Assembly (NCBI GenBank): GCA_934271195.1
Contig: CAKQRB010000036.1
Coordinates: 10,218-74,217, forward strand
From: an uncultured Alphaproteobacteria bacterium
GTDB taxonomy: Bacteria; Pseudomonadota; Alphaproteobacteria; RF32; CAG-239
DNA length: 64,000 bases
Direction: 5' to 3'
Shown: positions 35,231-43,399 of the stretch, piece by piece
How positions within the stretch are numbered: the stretch's first letter is position 1
How the letters are laid out: each line of letters opens with the position of its first letter
Position numbers and translations under genes: made by a program
The notes under the pieces: model-generated
Told to the model about the DNA's origin: nothing
The model's database searches: none
The model's input: only the letters and a program-made list of their open reading frames with translations

Positions 35231-38200
35231 TTAAGCACTATACCCGCCCCCTCGCGGATCAATATCTCTATTAGGCAATGGTGGTGTCTTAAGAGTATTC
35301 TGTGCCATGTTCGGTTCATTAGACACTGATTTTGCCGCCGTGGCTTCTTCCACGCTTTTACCCTGTCTGAGCGCTTCCAACTTTTCAGCCCTTGAAAGTT
35401 CCTGCGGCTGCTGTTCCGCGGCCTTGTCCCCATGAACCATCGTTTGCAGCTCTTCATTCAGCTTCTCAACATCGGGTTTGCCGGCAGCCGGCTGAGTTTC
35501 TGCCACAGATTGCTCGGCTGTATGCGCATCTTGCGGATTTCCGAAAGTTTTTTCAGCCTCCTGAGCAAACAGCTGAGCATCTTGCTCTCCCCTTATCTGC
35601 GCATCGGCCAACATCACATCACTGTATTGTTCACTCGATAAATTCTTCTCAAGAAAAGCTAGTTCCCTGTCGCTGAAATGACCGGCTTCCTGACCAATCC
35701 GCACGGCAATGGCTTCATGAAGCTGCTCGCTTCCCAGCAGTCCGATTTCCTCGGCATTATGGGTCTGGATTTCCCCATTGTCACCCAGAGAAAACTCTAC
35801 CGTCTTTCCGCTGACCGGATCCTGCACGCCGTATATTTTGTTTGCCTCTGCCTGAGCCTGCATTTGCTCGTTAACGCCGGCAATATCCGGTTGCTCGGTT
35901 TCGAGGCCGGCAATTGCACCGGCTTCCAGCGGCGTAGCAGTCAAATCCGGACGTTCAGTTTCCTGCTGAACAACAGACTCTTGCGACGGAGTTTCCTGCG
36001 CCTGAGGCTCCTGTACCGGAGCTTCCTGCTCAACCGCCGGTTTTTCAGGCTCATTCGCCCAGCCCTCTCCGCCGTCACGGTCTATATAATCGGAAATGCC
36101 GTCATTATTCTTGTCCAACATCGGCGGCGTCTGCTGCTCGGTCGGCCGTTCAATATAATCAGAAATACCGTTGTTATTTTCATCAACCATTGCCGGCGCT
36201 TCCGAAACCGTACTGTCAACCGTTGTCGTAGCTTCATGTGAAGTCTGTCCGGCAATCACGGCCCAAGCCGTACCGGCACCGGCAATACCGGCCGCCCCCA
36301 TCGCTTTCCACACACTGCCTCCGGCTTTTCGTACTTCTCTGAAAGCTTTGATGGTTGAACCGACACCCAATGCAATCCCTGACGTTGCTTTAGCATTTGT
36401 CAAAGATTTTACAACCTCCGGCGCCAAATCAACTGCTGCCATACCGGCCGTGGCTGCACCGAGAGCTGTCATTGCCGCGCCGGCCAGAGCCATTTTATTG
36501 TTTTTTAAGAAAGACCAGAGCTTGAGCTTTTTGCCCTTTTTGGCCATTTCTTCTTTTTGTTTCTTATATTCCTTGCGCAGCTTCAAAGCCTGATTCGCCA
36601 AAGATGCCGTTGCCACAACCGCTACACCGGCCGGACCGAATGCGGCGCCGGCAGCATAATACGCTCCTGACCATGCCGCAGTCTTGGCCAAAGATTTAAG
36701 CATTGCATACTGCTTAGGCGCTGCATTTTTAGCTGTCTTGTCATCTAGATTCTTACCTTGTTCCCGTAATTTTGCAACACCAGCATTGCCTTTTCCGACC
36801 TTGCTCTCCAGACGGGCGGCAAAACCCTCGCGCGCTTCGCTCTGTGCCGCCAAATACCCTAACAATGCCCCTTTTCCAACCTGAATCTTGTGACCTTTGG
36901 CATAATCATCAATAGCTTTGCTGCCGCCGGCAACCACGCTCTCGACACCTGCCAGTCTGCTGACTTCCGCCACAATATTCGCGGCAAATTCTTTATTAAA
37001 TTCTGCCGGTTCAATCGGCCCCGGTTTGGTACCGGCCATGCTTTCCATCGTCTGCAGACGGATACTCTCCAGCAGCTGAGCCTTTAATTCGTCATTATCC
37101 TTGCTCTTAGCCTTGCCGGTCATCTTAACGCCGTCCGTAATCTCCAGATTGTCAAACAGCGCCATGGCATCAGCCATTTCCGGATGCTTCGGCTTCGGAT
37201 TCGTCTGAGCCTCTTTCCGATTCTTGTCTAAAATACCCTTGGCTTTCTCATACTTCTTGGCCGGAAACATTGACTCCGACAGGTGCGAAGCCTTCTCCAG
37301 CAGAAAATCCATGCTGCTCAGTTCATCGGCGGGGACTTCCTTGCCGACCTTTGTCAGCTTAGCGGCAATCGCCTTTTCCAACGCCTCAGCATCTGGCCCC
37401 ATTGTGCCAAAAGCATTGGAAGCCGACAAAGACGCCAGCGTTTTCATATCAAAATCTTTACCCTGTCGCAACTCGGCCATTGCTTTCTCAGCTTCGTCTT
37501 TCGACATCGGTTTGACCGGTTCTTCTTTATATTCCGCCTTGTCAAGAGCATCTTTGCCCATTTCGCTCATGGCGGCAATATTCTCCGAAACCCGCTCTGC
37601 GTCTTCCGAAGTCATCATCGCCAATCCATGCTCTTTATCATAAGTCTCGGTAAACTCTTTCAGCTTTCCCTCACAGGCTTCGGCCAGTTCGGTAATTCGC
37701 GGCTCATCAAAAGTCCCGTTGACAACCTTGCGGGAGTCATACAGTTTACCCTCTACTTTGGTAAAAATTTCAAAAGCCTTGCCTGCACTTTCCCTACGGT
37801 TTGACATCGGAATGGCGTCAAGCAAAACCTGCGCTGCAGCCAAATCCTCTTTTTTGATAAAATCATTCTTGCCCATGGCGGCAATATCATTCAGCCTGCG
37901 CCCGACAGCCTCGTCAACGCGCTGCTTGTCAAAACCTTCCGGATTCTTGTCCATTTCGACTTTTAGCGCTGCCAAATCATGCAGGCTCAGTTCGCTCAAA
38001 TCTTTGTCTTTATCTTTAGAAATATTCTGCGCCGTCACCGTATGCATGCCGGTAATCGGTTCTTCCTGATAAGGCTCTTTTTCCGGCAGACGCTCTTTGG
38101 CAGCCCGCAACATGGCCTGCATACCGCCGGCCCATTCTATCGGCGTTTCAATCTCGCCGTTGGCATAGGCCTGCATTTTTTCTTCCATGGCCAGCCGGAC

Positions 38201-38563
38201 TTTGCCATAGCCGAGTACAGCATCTTCATTGCCTTCAGCTGCCGCTGTCCGCAACACATTGTTCATTTCGGCTAAATCATTCGGATTCAAATTGTACAAT
38301 TCTTTGCCGTCAGCCGCCTTAATCGCATCTTCAAGCTTCATCGGCTCTTTTTGCTCAACAACGGCCGCTTCCTGCTCCGGCTCTTTGAACTTGTCGGCAT
38401 GAGCCTGAGCTTCCGTAGTTTGGGGAGCATAAACATCGCTGAGAACAGCTTTTTGTTCTCCGTCAAGGGAATCCCAGGTTGCACCTTCCGGCAAAGGCTT
38501 GCCGGTTTCATTCTCATAATAGTCCCGCTGTTCCTGAGTCAATACATTAGATTCATCAGCCAT
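35231..38563 (-). CDS. Giant protein A of unknown function (paralogue of protein B)
   Basis: I do not recognise this 1110-residue protein. GGAG precedes the start, and there is no signal peptide. Residues 1-470 are charged and helical, with loosely repeated modules of the type 'L-x-x-L-(S/N)-x-x-D-L-x-x-(L/M)' (for example near 90-130, 187-230, 370-405). Residues about 485-773 align with protein B (about 150-460) and contain four Ala/Gly-rich hydrophobic stretches (about 625-660, 688-712, 725-740, 752-772) that could be membrane or buried helices, with a basic segment 661-690 between. Two calcium-loop-like repeats follow: DENNNGISDYIE at 794-805 and DKNNDGISDYID at 817-828. The rest is Gln/Glu/Pro/Ala-rich. 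It has its own promoter and a terminator on each side. Confidence 0.85.
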   Translation of the reverse strand: MADESNVLTQEQRDYYENETGKPLPEGATWDSLDGEQKAVLSDVYAPQTTEAQAHADKFKEPEQEAAVVEQKEPMKLEDAIKAADGKELYNLNPNDLAEMNNVLRTAAAEGNEDAVLGYGKVRLAMEEKMQAYANGEIETPIEWAGGMQAMLRAAKERLPEKEPYQEEPITGMHTVTAQNISKDKDKDLSELSLHDLAALKVEMDKNPEGFDKQRVDEAVGRRLNDIAAMGKNDFIKKEDLAAAQVLLDAIPMSNRRESAGKAFEIFTKVEGKLYDSRKVVNGTFDEPRITELAEACEGKLKEFTETYDKEHGLAMMTSEDAERVSENIAAMSEMGKDALDKAEYKEEPVKPMSKDEAEKAMAELRQGKDFDMKTLASLSASNAFGTMGPDAEALEKAIAAKLTKVGKEVPADELSSMDFLLEKASHLSESMFPAKKYEKAKGILDKNRKEAQTNPKPKHPEMADAMALFDNLEITDGVKMTGKAKSKDNDELKAQLLESIRLQTMESMAGTKPGPIEPAEFNKEFAANIVAEVSRLAGVESVVAGGSKAIDDYAKGHKIQVGKGALLGYLAAQSEAREGFAARLESKVGKGNAGVAKLREQGKNLDDKTAKNAAPKQYAMLKSLAKTAAWSGAYYAAGAAFGPAGVAVVATASLANQALKLRKEYKKQKEEMAKKGKKLKLWSFLKNNKMALAGAAMTALGAATAGMAAVDLAPEVVKSLTNAKATSGIALGVGSTIKAFREVRKAGGSVWKAMGAAGIAGAGTAWAVIAGQTSHEATTTVDSTVSEAPAMVDENNNGISDYIERPTEQQTPPMLDKNNDGISDYIDRDGGEGWANEPEKPAVEQEAPVQEPQAQETPSQESVVQQETERPDLTATPLEAGAIAGLETEQPDIAGVNEQMQAQAEANKIYGVQDPVSGKTVEFSLGDNGEIQTHNAEEIGLLGSEQLHEAIAVRIGQEAGHFSDRELAFLEKNLSSEQYSDVMLADAQIRGEQDAQLFAQEAEKTFGNPQDAHTAEQSVAETQPAAGKPDVEKLNEELQTMVHGDKAAEQQPQELSRAEKLEALRQGKSVEEATAAKSVSNEPNMAQNTLKTPPLPNRDIDPRGGGYSA

Positions 38564-38599
38564 GGTTCTTACTCCAAAATATTTAACTTAATATAATTT

Positions 38600-38628
38600 A
38601 TTGTACCAAAATCATTTCTTTTGTACAA
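38600..38628 (-). promoter_or_regulatory. Promoter of giant protein A
   Basis: Read on the minus strand, TTGTAC (38628-38623) and TACAAT (38605-38600) are 17 bp apart, 37 bp before the ATG. A second TTGACAAAAA element lies 13 bp upstream of the -35, matching the promoter of protein B. The rest of the gap to 38723 is AT-rich without a gene. Confidence 0.7.
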
Positions 38629-38730
38629 TATTTTTTGTCAACAAAAAGACGCTATTAACAGTAATGTAACATTTATCTCAAGCATAACGGTAAAATTTAA
38701 ATTATTCATTAAAAACCTGACATCAAAAAA

Positions 38731-38756
38731 AGAGCCGCAAATTTCTCCGCAGCTCT
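38731..38756 (-). terminator. Intrinsic terminator of giant protein B
   Basis: On the minus strand an 8-bp stem (38756-38749 with 38738-38731, one G-U pair) is followed by seven T residues (38730-38724), 30 bp after the stop of protein B. Confidence 0.85.
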
Positions 38757-38786
38757 TTCTCTTTTTGTTAGGAATTTTTAAGATGA

Positions 38787-41663
38787 TTAATAATCCCAAC
38801 TGTTACTTTTAGCCTTCATTTTAGCCATTTTTGCAGCTTCTTTCTCAGCCTTTGCCGCCTCTTTGGCAGCTTCTTTTTCGGCTTTTGCGGCTTCTTTGGC
38901 AGCCTGCTTCTCAGCTTTTTCCGTTTCTTTTTCAAGCTGACGCATTTCTTTGTCTGTCATCAGGCCGTCCGGATCTTTGCGATAAGCTTCCAGTAACAGT
39001 TCACGGTCAACATTCTGGTTAATGGCAATATAACCTTTGTCATCAATAAACAGACCGCGTTTGGCCAGATGCTTGTCCATCCAATCCATCCATTCCTCAG
39101 CGCCTTTAATAGTTTCGCCTTCGGACAGACGATTATGCAGGTCATAATAAACCTCGCTGTAAGCCGCATAACGGCGGGACATTGTTTCCGGCTTGTCGGT
39201 AAAGCCTTCCAAATGGGCAGCCACTTCATCGGCATATTTGTCTTCCGGCATTTCATACTGAATTTGTGCCGCACCGTTATAGAAGCTATACTCAACCTTA
39301 CCGCCGTTAGCCATTGCAATTTTTCCGGCGACGGCATCTGCCTCAATTATCGGATTAGGCTCGCCTTTGTTGCCGTCAACGTCATAATCATAACCCTGAG
39401 CGGCTTCTTTCTCAGGAATAGGCGCATCATAAAAGTCATAATCATAACCTTTGATTTTATCCTGAGAAACATTGTCAAGCGTAACATGTTCCACAATCTT
39501 GCCCTTATAAATCTTGGCCGGATCTGTTTCTTGTGCAGGCTCTACAGGTTGAACAGGCTCTACAGGCTCAGGTTCAACAGGTTCTGCCGGCTCTGGATTA
39601 ACAGGCGCATTATCAACCGGCTCCGGCTGTGTCGGTTCCGGATTGCAGCGGGCAAAATCGTCAGCCAATCTGACACCGCCGGTATTTTGCGTATTTTCCC
39701 AGCACAGCGGATTACCGTGATTGTCATAAGAATTCATACCGCGGGCAATATCAATATAATCATTTTGTGTCAACTGGCCGCCGCAGGCTTTCTCAATCAT
39801 GTCGACCAAAACTCTCTGTTCGGGAATATTATTGGCCTTCATAATGGCATATTTATAAACAAATTCTTCTTTGTTATCAATACCTTCAAAGTCACCCAGA
39901 TTCAAAACCGGCTTATCACCTTCAAACAAGCCGTACAAAGCATTGGTTAAATCATCGCCGAGGAAGTGACGGTTACGATTGTCCCAAAACTCTGTATGCA
40001 GGGTATGATCTCTGGCCTGAGCCTCAATCTTGCCGTTGCAGTCGCCGTCGTCGATATTCTGTTCTGCACTCTGCTGCTGATTGCCACGCAAAGCATTTTC
40101 AATCTCCTCACACGGATCCTGTTCCGTACCGGCTGTTGTCGTTGTATCCGCACCGTCGGAAACTTGTGTGGAACCTTCTGCCGCGCTGCTTTGAGCGGCT
40201 GGATCGACTTTGGCCTCGTTCAAATCTCTGCCATCCGGCAAAGTCAGGCCGCTTTTCTCGGAAACATCAGAATCCGACCGAACGGCTCCGGACATCACAT
40301 GATAGTTCACGACAAATGCCAGCGCCGTCAAACCGGCTTTTAGCCATGCCTGTTTTTGGCCTTCGCCTTTATTATAGGCATCTTTGATATCCACGGCATT
40401 CTTCAGAGCAACCGTACCATAAGCAAGCGTTGCACGCGTTTTGCTGGCATATCCGATCAGCGAATTGACCGTTGTCGAATTCAACTGTCCGCCGGCAGCC
40501 TGCAAAGCGGCATTTCCGGCATTATAACCGGCCACGCCCAAAGCCAGAACACCGGAAACCGCGGTCAAAGCATTCAGCTTGTTGTCTTTCAGAAAAGCGC
40601 CGAATGTCTTATACTCTTTCCGGCTGTTTTTCCAAGACTGAACCATCGGTTTCATACCGTTATAAGAAGCATACACACCATATGCAGCCAGACCGGCCGG
40701 CCCGAGGGCACCGGCAGCCAGCAGCATTCCGGTACTTGCGCCGATATTGGATACAACCTTAATCGCCGTTTTGGCAGCGTTATAACGCTTACCGTATTTT
40801 TTGGACCATTTGTCATCCAGCTGCGAAATTTTCTTGTTCAGTTTGGCCAATACAGGAATATTGCCCAGTTTGGTTTTAATGCGATCTTTAATGCTTTCAG
40901 TTCTGTCCAGCGTTGTCGCCAGATAACCCATAACAGCATCGCCGTTAACTTTAAGCGTGCTGTTTTCTTTATCCGTAACGGCAATAGCCTGATCCAAAGT
41001 TGCCTTAATTGACATGTCCAAAGACTTGTTGGCTTCTGCGCCGGCTTTTGAAATGGCAGTACCGGTCAGCATACTGTAAACGGCCAGCTCAATATTGCTC
41101 TTCAAATTCTCGACATATTTGGCCTCGTCAAGTTTTCCGTCAACCAAACTGTCCGTATAAGCATTCAGTCTGACGGCCTCCAAAACATCTGTCTTTGTAT
41201 CTTGGTCAAGATCCATTCTGTCAAGAAGCTTCCGCCCGTTTGACTCAAATTTGCTGTCTGCAATATCATGCTTTTGCTCAAATTCTTCAAGCTTGGCGGC
41301 ATTGGTTTTAATCGTCTCGGCATCAACGTTAACGTCATTAAGCTTTTTATAAACATCAAAAGCTTCCTGCGCGGTCTTGCCGCTGGTCATGCCTTTAATA
41401 GCCTCACCGTCCGCATCTTTGCCGTAAATTTTAATCAGCTCCTCAAAAACATCCATATCTTTGGGATTGAGTTGATAAATACCTTCGGCAAACTGCGCCA
41501 TCATATTTGTTCCGACAAAATCCTTCAATTTGGCAAAAGCTTCGACACCTTCTTTTCCTGCTGCCGGCAAAGTTTTAGCCAAATTAACCAAATCATCGTT
41601 GGAAAAGGCTTCAAACTCCCCGTCGTTAATCATCTGAATTGCATTTTGAGCATCTATAGCCAT
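38787..41663 (-). CDS. Giant protein B of unknown function (paralogue of protein A)
   Basis: I do not recognise this protein. The start is set at 41663 (958 residues) because AGGAGT precedes that ATG and the promoter lies just upstream at 41698-41726, inside the longer open frame from 41729. There is no signal peptide. Residues 1-140 are helical modules like those of protein A (SNDDLVNLAKTLPAAG at 21-36). Residues about 150-460 align with A 485-773: matching segments include VLEAVRLN, MGYLA, LDDKWSKK and FGAFLKDNKLNAL at 354-366, with hydrophobic stretches near 303-335, 365-390 and 440-460. A Cys-containing middle domain, a Pro/Glu/Val repeat tract (about 675-715), an acidic Tyr-rich part and a Lys/Ala/Glu coiled tail (about 905-950) follow. 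It forms its own transcription unit. Confidence 0.85.
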   Translation of the reverse strand: MAIDAQNAIQMINDGEFEAFSNDDLVNLAKTLPAAGKEGVEAFAKLKDFVGTNMMAQFAEGIYQLNPKDMDVFEELIKIYGKDADGEAIKGMTSGKTAQEAFDVYKKLNDVNVDAETIKTNAAKLEEFEQKHDIADSKFESNGRKLLDRMDLDQDTKTDVLEAVRLNAYTDSLVDGKLDEAKYVENLKSNIELAVYSMLTGTAISKAGAEANKSLDMSIKATLDQAIAVTDKENSTLKVNGDAVMGYLATTLDRTESIKDRIKTKLGNIPVLAKLNKKISQLDDKWSKKYGKRYNAAKTAIKVVSNIGASTGMLLAAGALGPAGLAAYGVYASYNGMKPMVQSWKNSRKEYKTFGAFLKDNKLNALTAVSGVLALGVAGYNAGNAALQAAGGQLNSTTVNSLIGYASKTRATLAYGTVALKNAVDIKDAYNKGEGQKQAWLKAGLTALAFVVNYHVMSGAVRSDSDVSEKSGLTLPDGRDLNEAKVDPAAQSSAAEGSTQVSDGADTTTTAGTEQDPCEEIENALRGNQQQSAEQNIDDGDCNGKIEAQARDHTLHTEFWDNRNRHFLGDDLTNALYGLFEGDKPVLNLGDFEGIDNKEEFVYKYAIMKANNIPEQRVLVDMIEKACGGQLTQNDYIDIARGMNSYDNHGNPLCWENTQNTGGVRLADDFARCNPEPTQPEPVDNAPVNPEPAEPVEPEPVEPVQPVEPAQETDPAKIYKGKIVEHVTLDNVSQDKIKGYDYDFYDAPIPEKEAAQGYDYDVDGNKGEPNPIIEADAVAGKIAMANGGKVEYSFYNGAAQIQYEMPEDKYADEVAAHLEGFTDKPETMSRRYAAYSEVYYDLHNRLSEGETIKGAEEWMDWMDKHLAKRGLFIDDKGYIAINQNVDRELLLEAYRKDPDGLMTDKEMRQLEKETEKAEKQAAKEAAKAEKEAAKEAAKAEKEAAKMAKMKAKSNSWDY

Positions 41664-41697
41664 TTTAAAAACTCCTAACAAAATTCTACTTGACGCG

Positions 41698-41726
41698 ATA
41701 ATAACGCATTTTTTAGAATATTTCAA
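41698..41726 (-). promoter_or_regulatory. Promoter of giant protein B
   Basis: On the minus strand TTGAAA (41726-41721) and TATTAT (41703-41698) are 17 bp apart, about 35 bp before the chosen ATG. A TTGACAAAAA element begins 14 bp upstream of the -35, as in protein A. The remaining bases to 41875 are very AT-rich. Confidence 0.7.
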
Positions 41727-41875
41727 CAACTTTTTGTCAAATCAATCTAAAAAAATACGTTTTCGGTCAAAAATTTCTCTAATTAATTAAAATTATAACC
41801 GAATTTAATTAAAATATCTTTTATCTATATGGTTTTCTGCGGTTTTCAGGAATCGAATCGGCATTTTTTCACAAA

Positions 41876-41907
41876 AAAATCCCTGAACACCATGCTCAGG
41901 GATTTTT
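41876..41907. terminator. Terminator after the S66 peptidase gene
   Basis: An inverted repeat AAAAATCCCTGA / TCAGGGATTTTT lies directly after the peptidase stop, with A-runs upstream and T-runs downstream. It insulates that gene from the promoter of protein B. Confidence 0.85.
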
Positions 41908-41910
41908 ACT

Positions 41911-42906
41911 TCAGGCTTTTACCATTAACTGCATCAACTCCGCATCCATACGGCATTCTCCGCCAATCGGCAACGTTAAAAGCGGCGTAGTATGGCCAAA
42001 ATCAACATTGGCAATAACCGGCAGCCGATTCAGTGCTTTTTTGCTTTTTATAATATACTCAAGCTTTTCTTTTGTCACATTGGAGGCCTTTTGAAAACGT
42101 CCGATAACAATCCCGCTCACGTTTTCAAAATCCGGCTGATAAATCAGCGCCTGCAGATGCCGCTCAAAATCGCCGGCATCCGTCGCCTCGCTGGTAAAAC
42201 ATTCTTCAACAAACAAAACGGTATTTTTCTCAAATGCCGGCCGATAAGAAGACCCGAGCAGCAAATCAAACGTCCCCAGATTGCCGCCGACAATCGTTCC
42301 TTCGGCTTTTCCGGCATTAATCACATGCCAGCCGTCGTTCTTAATAAAATGGCGCTCTTCCTGATTGATAAACCACAGATCATCACTCCAGAAGTCTGAT
42401 GGCTTAACCTCGTTTTCCTGACTGCCAAAAATCATTTTTTTCAAATTTTCCAGCATATATTCGGCTCCTTTTTTCATCCCCAGCGAGCTGAAATGCGGAC
42501 CTGAAAAAGTCACCAACCCCGTCTTGGCATAAATGCCGTTTAACAACGCCGTAATATCGGAAAAGCCGCAAAAGATTTTCGGATTTTGCCGGATAAGCTC
42601 ATAATCCAAATACGGCAGAAGCTGATTCGAATTGCTTCCGCCAATCACCGTAAATACGGCCTTCACGTTTTTATCTCCGAAAGCCTCGTTCAAATCATCG
42701 GCCCGCTTTTCCACATCTGCGGAACCAAACATATCCCAGTTTTCATCTGTGGTATTTTTGCCAAAAGTTACCTTCAGCCCCATTTCTTCAAACCGAGCCT
42801 TAGCAAGCTCGCGGCTGTCCTGTCCAATCAGTCTCAGCCCTCTGGCCGGCGCCACAATCCGGACCTCATCACCTGCTTTCAACACCTGCGGTACAATCTT
42901 TTTCAT
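41911..42906 (-). CDS. S66-family peptidase (LD-carboxypeptidase / MccF-like)
   Basis: A 331-residue cytoplasmic serine peptidase of family S66. The catalytic triad is visible: Ser116 in the nucleophile elbow CGFSDITALL, Glu234 or Glu235 in LFVEECF and His305 in VDFGHTTP. GG at 89-90 (VIGGSNSNQLLP) forms the oxyanion region. S66 enzymes either recycle murein tetrapeptides (LdcA) or cleave microcin C-type toxic peptide-nucleotides (MccF). The sequence cannot separate these with certainty, and no murein-recycling or microcin genes are nearby. It is monocistronic, diverging from umuD. Confidence 0.88.
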   Translation of the reverse strand: MKKIVPQVLKAGDEVRIVAPARGLRLIGQDSRELAKARFEEMGLKVTFGKNTTDENWDMFGSADVEKRADDLNEAFGDKNVKAVFTVIGGSNSNQLLPYLDYELIRQNPKIFCGFSDITALLNGIYAKTGLVTFSGPHFSSLGMKKGAEYMLENLKKMIFGSQENEVKPSDFWSDDLWFINQEERHFIKNDGWHVINAGKAEGTIVGGNLGTFDLLLGSSYRPAFEKNTVLFVEECFTSEATDAGDFERHLQALIYQPDFENVSGIVIGRFQKASNVTKEKLEYIIKSKKALNRLPVIANVDFGHTTPLLTLPIGGECRMDAELMQLMVKA

Positions 42907-42997
42907 TTTTCCTCCTTACTGAAAATCTTTTGACCTGATTTTATTACAGCTTAATCAAAATTTCTATTGCATTTAAGTTTATTCGTAATTATTATAA

Positions 42998-43012
42998 GAA
43001 CAAAACAAGAAC
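42998..43012. promoter_or_regulatory. SOS box (LexA operator) of umuDC
   Basis: GAAC-N7-GAAC at 42998-43012 is the exact complement of the alphaproteobacterial LexA operator GTTC-N7-GTTC. It sits 17 bp upstream of the umuD ATG at 43030, next to a TATAAG -10-like hexamer, so LexA bound here would block transcription. Its position also argues that umuD does not start at the in-frame ATG at 42967. Confidence 0.8.
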
Positions 43013-43029
43013 ATAACAATGAGAATACC

Positions 43030-43398
43030 ATGCCTGCTTTTCATTCCTCTCATGATGGCACTTTTGACTTTTCGGAAAACGTCTACACCTCCCCGTTGGA
43101 TATAAACCGCCATTTAATCTCTCATCCGGCCGCCACCTATTTTTTGCGTATGGAAAGCGATTCTCTCAGACAGGACGGTATTCTCCGCAACGATACGCTG
43201 GTCGTTGACCGTACACTGCCGCCGACCTCCGGCAGCCTGATTGTGGCAGAGCTCAACGGCGAACTTCTTGCTCGTCGTTTGCAAATATTCTCCGGTCGGA
43301 CAACCCTGTTGTGTTCCGACGGCGCCGCCCGCACGATTTCCGCTTCTGACACTTTTTCGGTCTGGGGCGTTATAACCGCAAGTTTCAGAAAGTACTGA
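43030..43398 (+). CDS. umuD: UmuD-like protein lacking the catalytic lysine
   Basis: UmuD, after self-cleavage to UmuD', joins UmuC to form the translesion polymerase Pol V. This 122-residue homologue aligns with the E. coli S24 fold from HPAATYFLRMESDSL onward. The nucleophile Ser is present (Ser45, equivalent to Ser60), but the general-base Lys97 is replaced: E. coli GEFTVKKL reads GELLARRL here, giving Arg82. The segment before the fold has about 14 fewer residues than in full UmuD, and no Cys-Gly or Ala-Gly cleavage site is evident. It therefore looks like a preformed UmuD'. It is SOS-regulated through the box at 42998-43012 and lies 1 bp before umuC. Confidence 0.85.
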   Translation: MPAFHSSHDGTFDFSENVYTSPLDINRHLISHPAATYFLRMESDSLRQDGILRNDTLVVDRTLPPTSGSLIVAELNGELLARRLQIFSGRTTLLCSDGAARTISASDTFSVWGVITASFRKY

Positions 43399-43399
43399 C

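Noticed and set aside
42967..43029. Longer UmuD start at 42967
   Set aside because: It has no ribosome site and would place the SOS operator and promoter inside the coding region.
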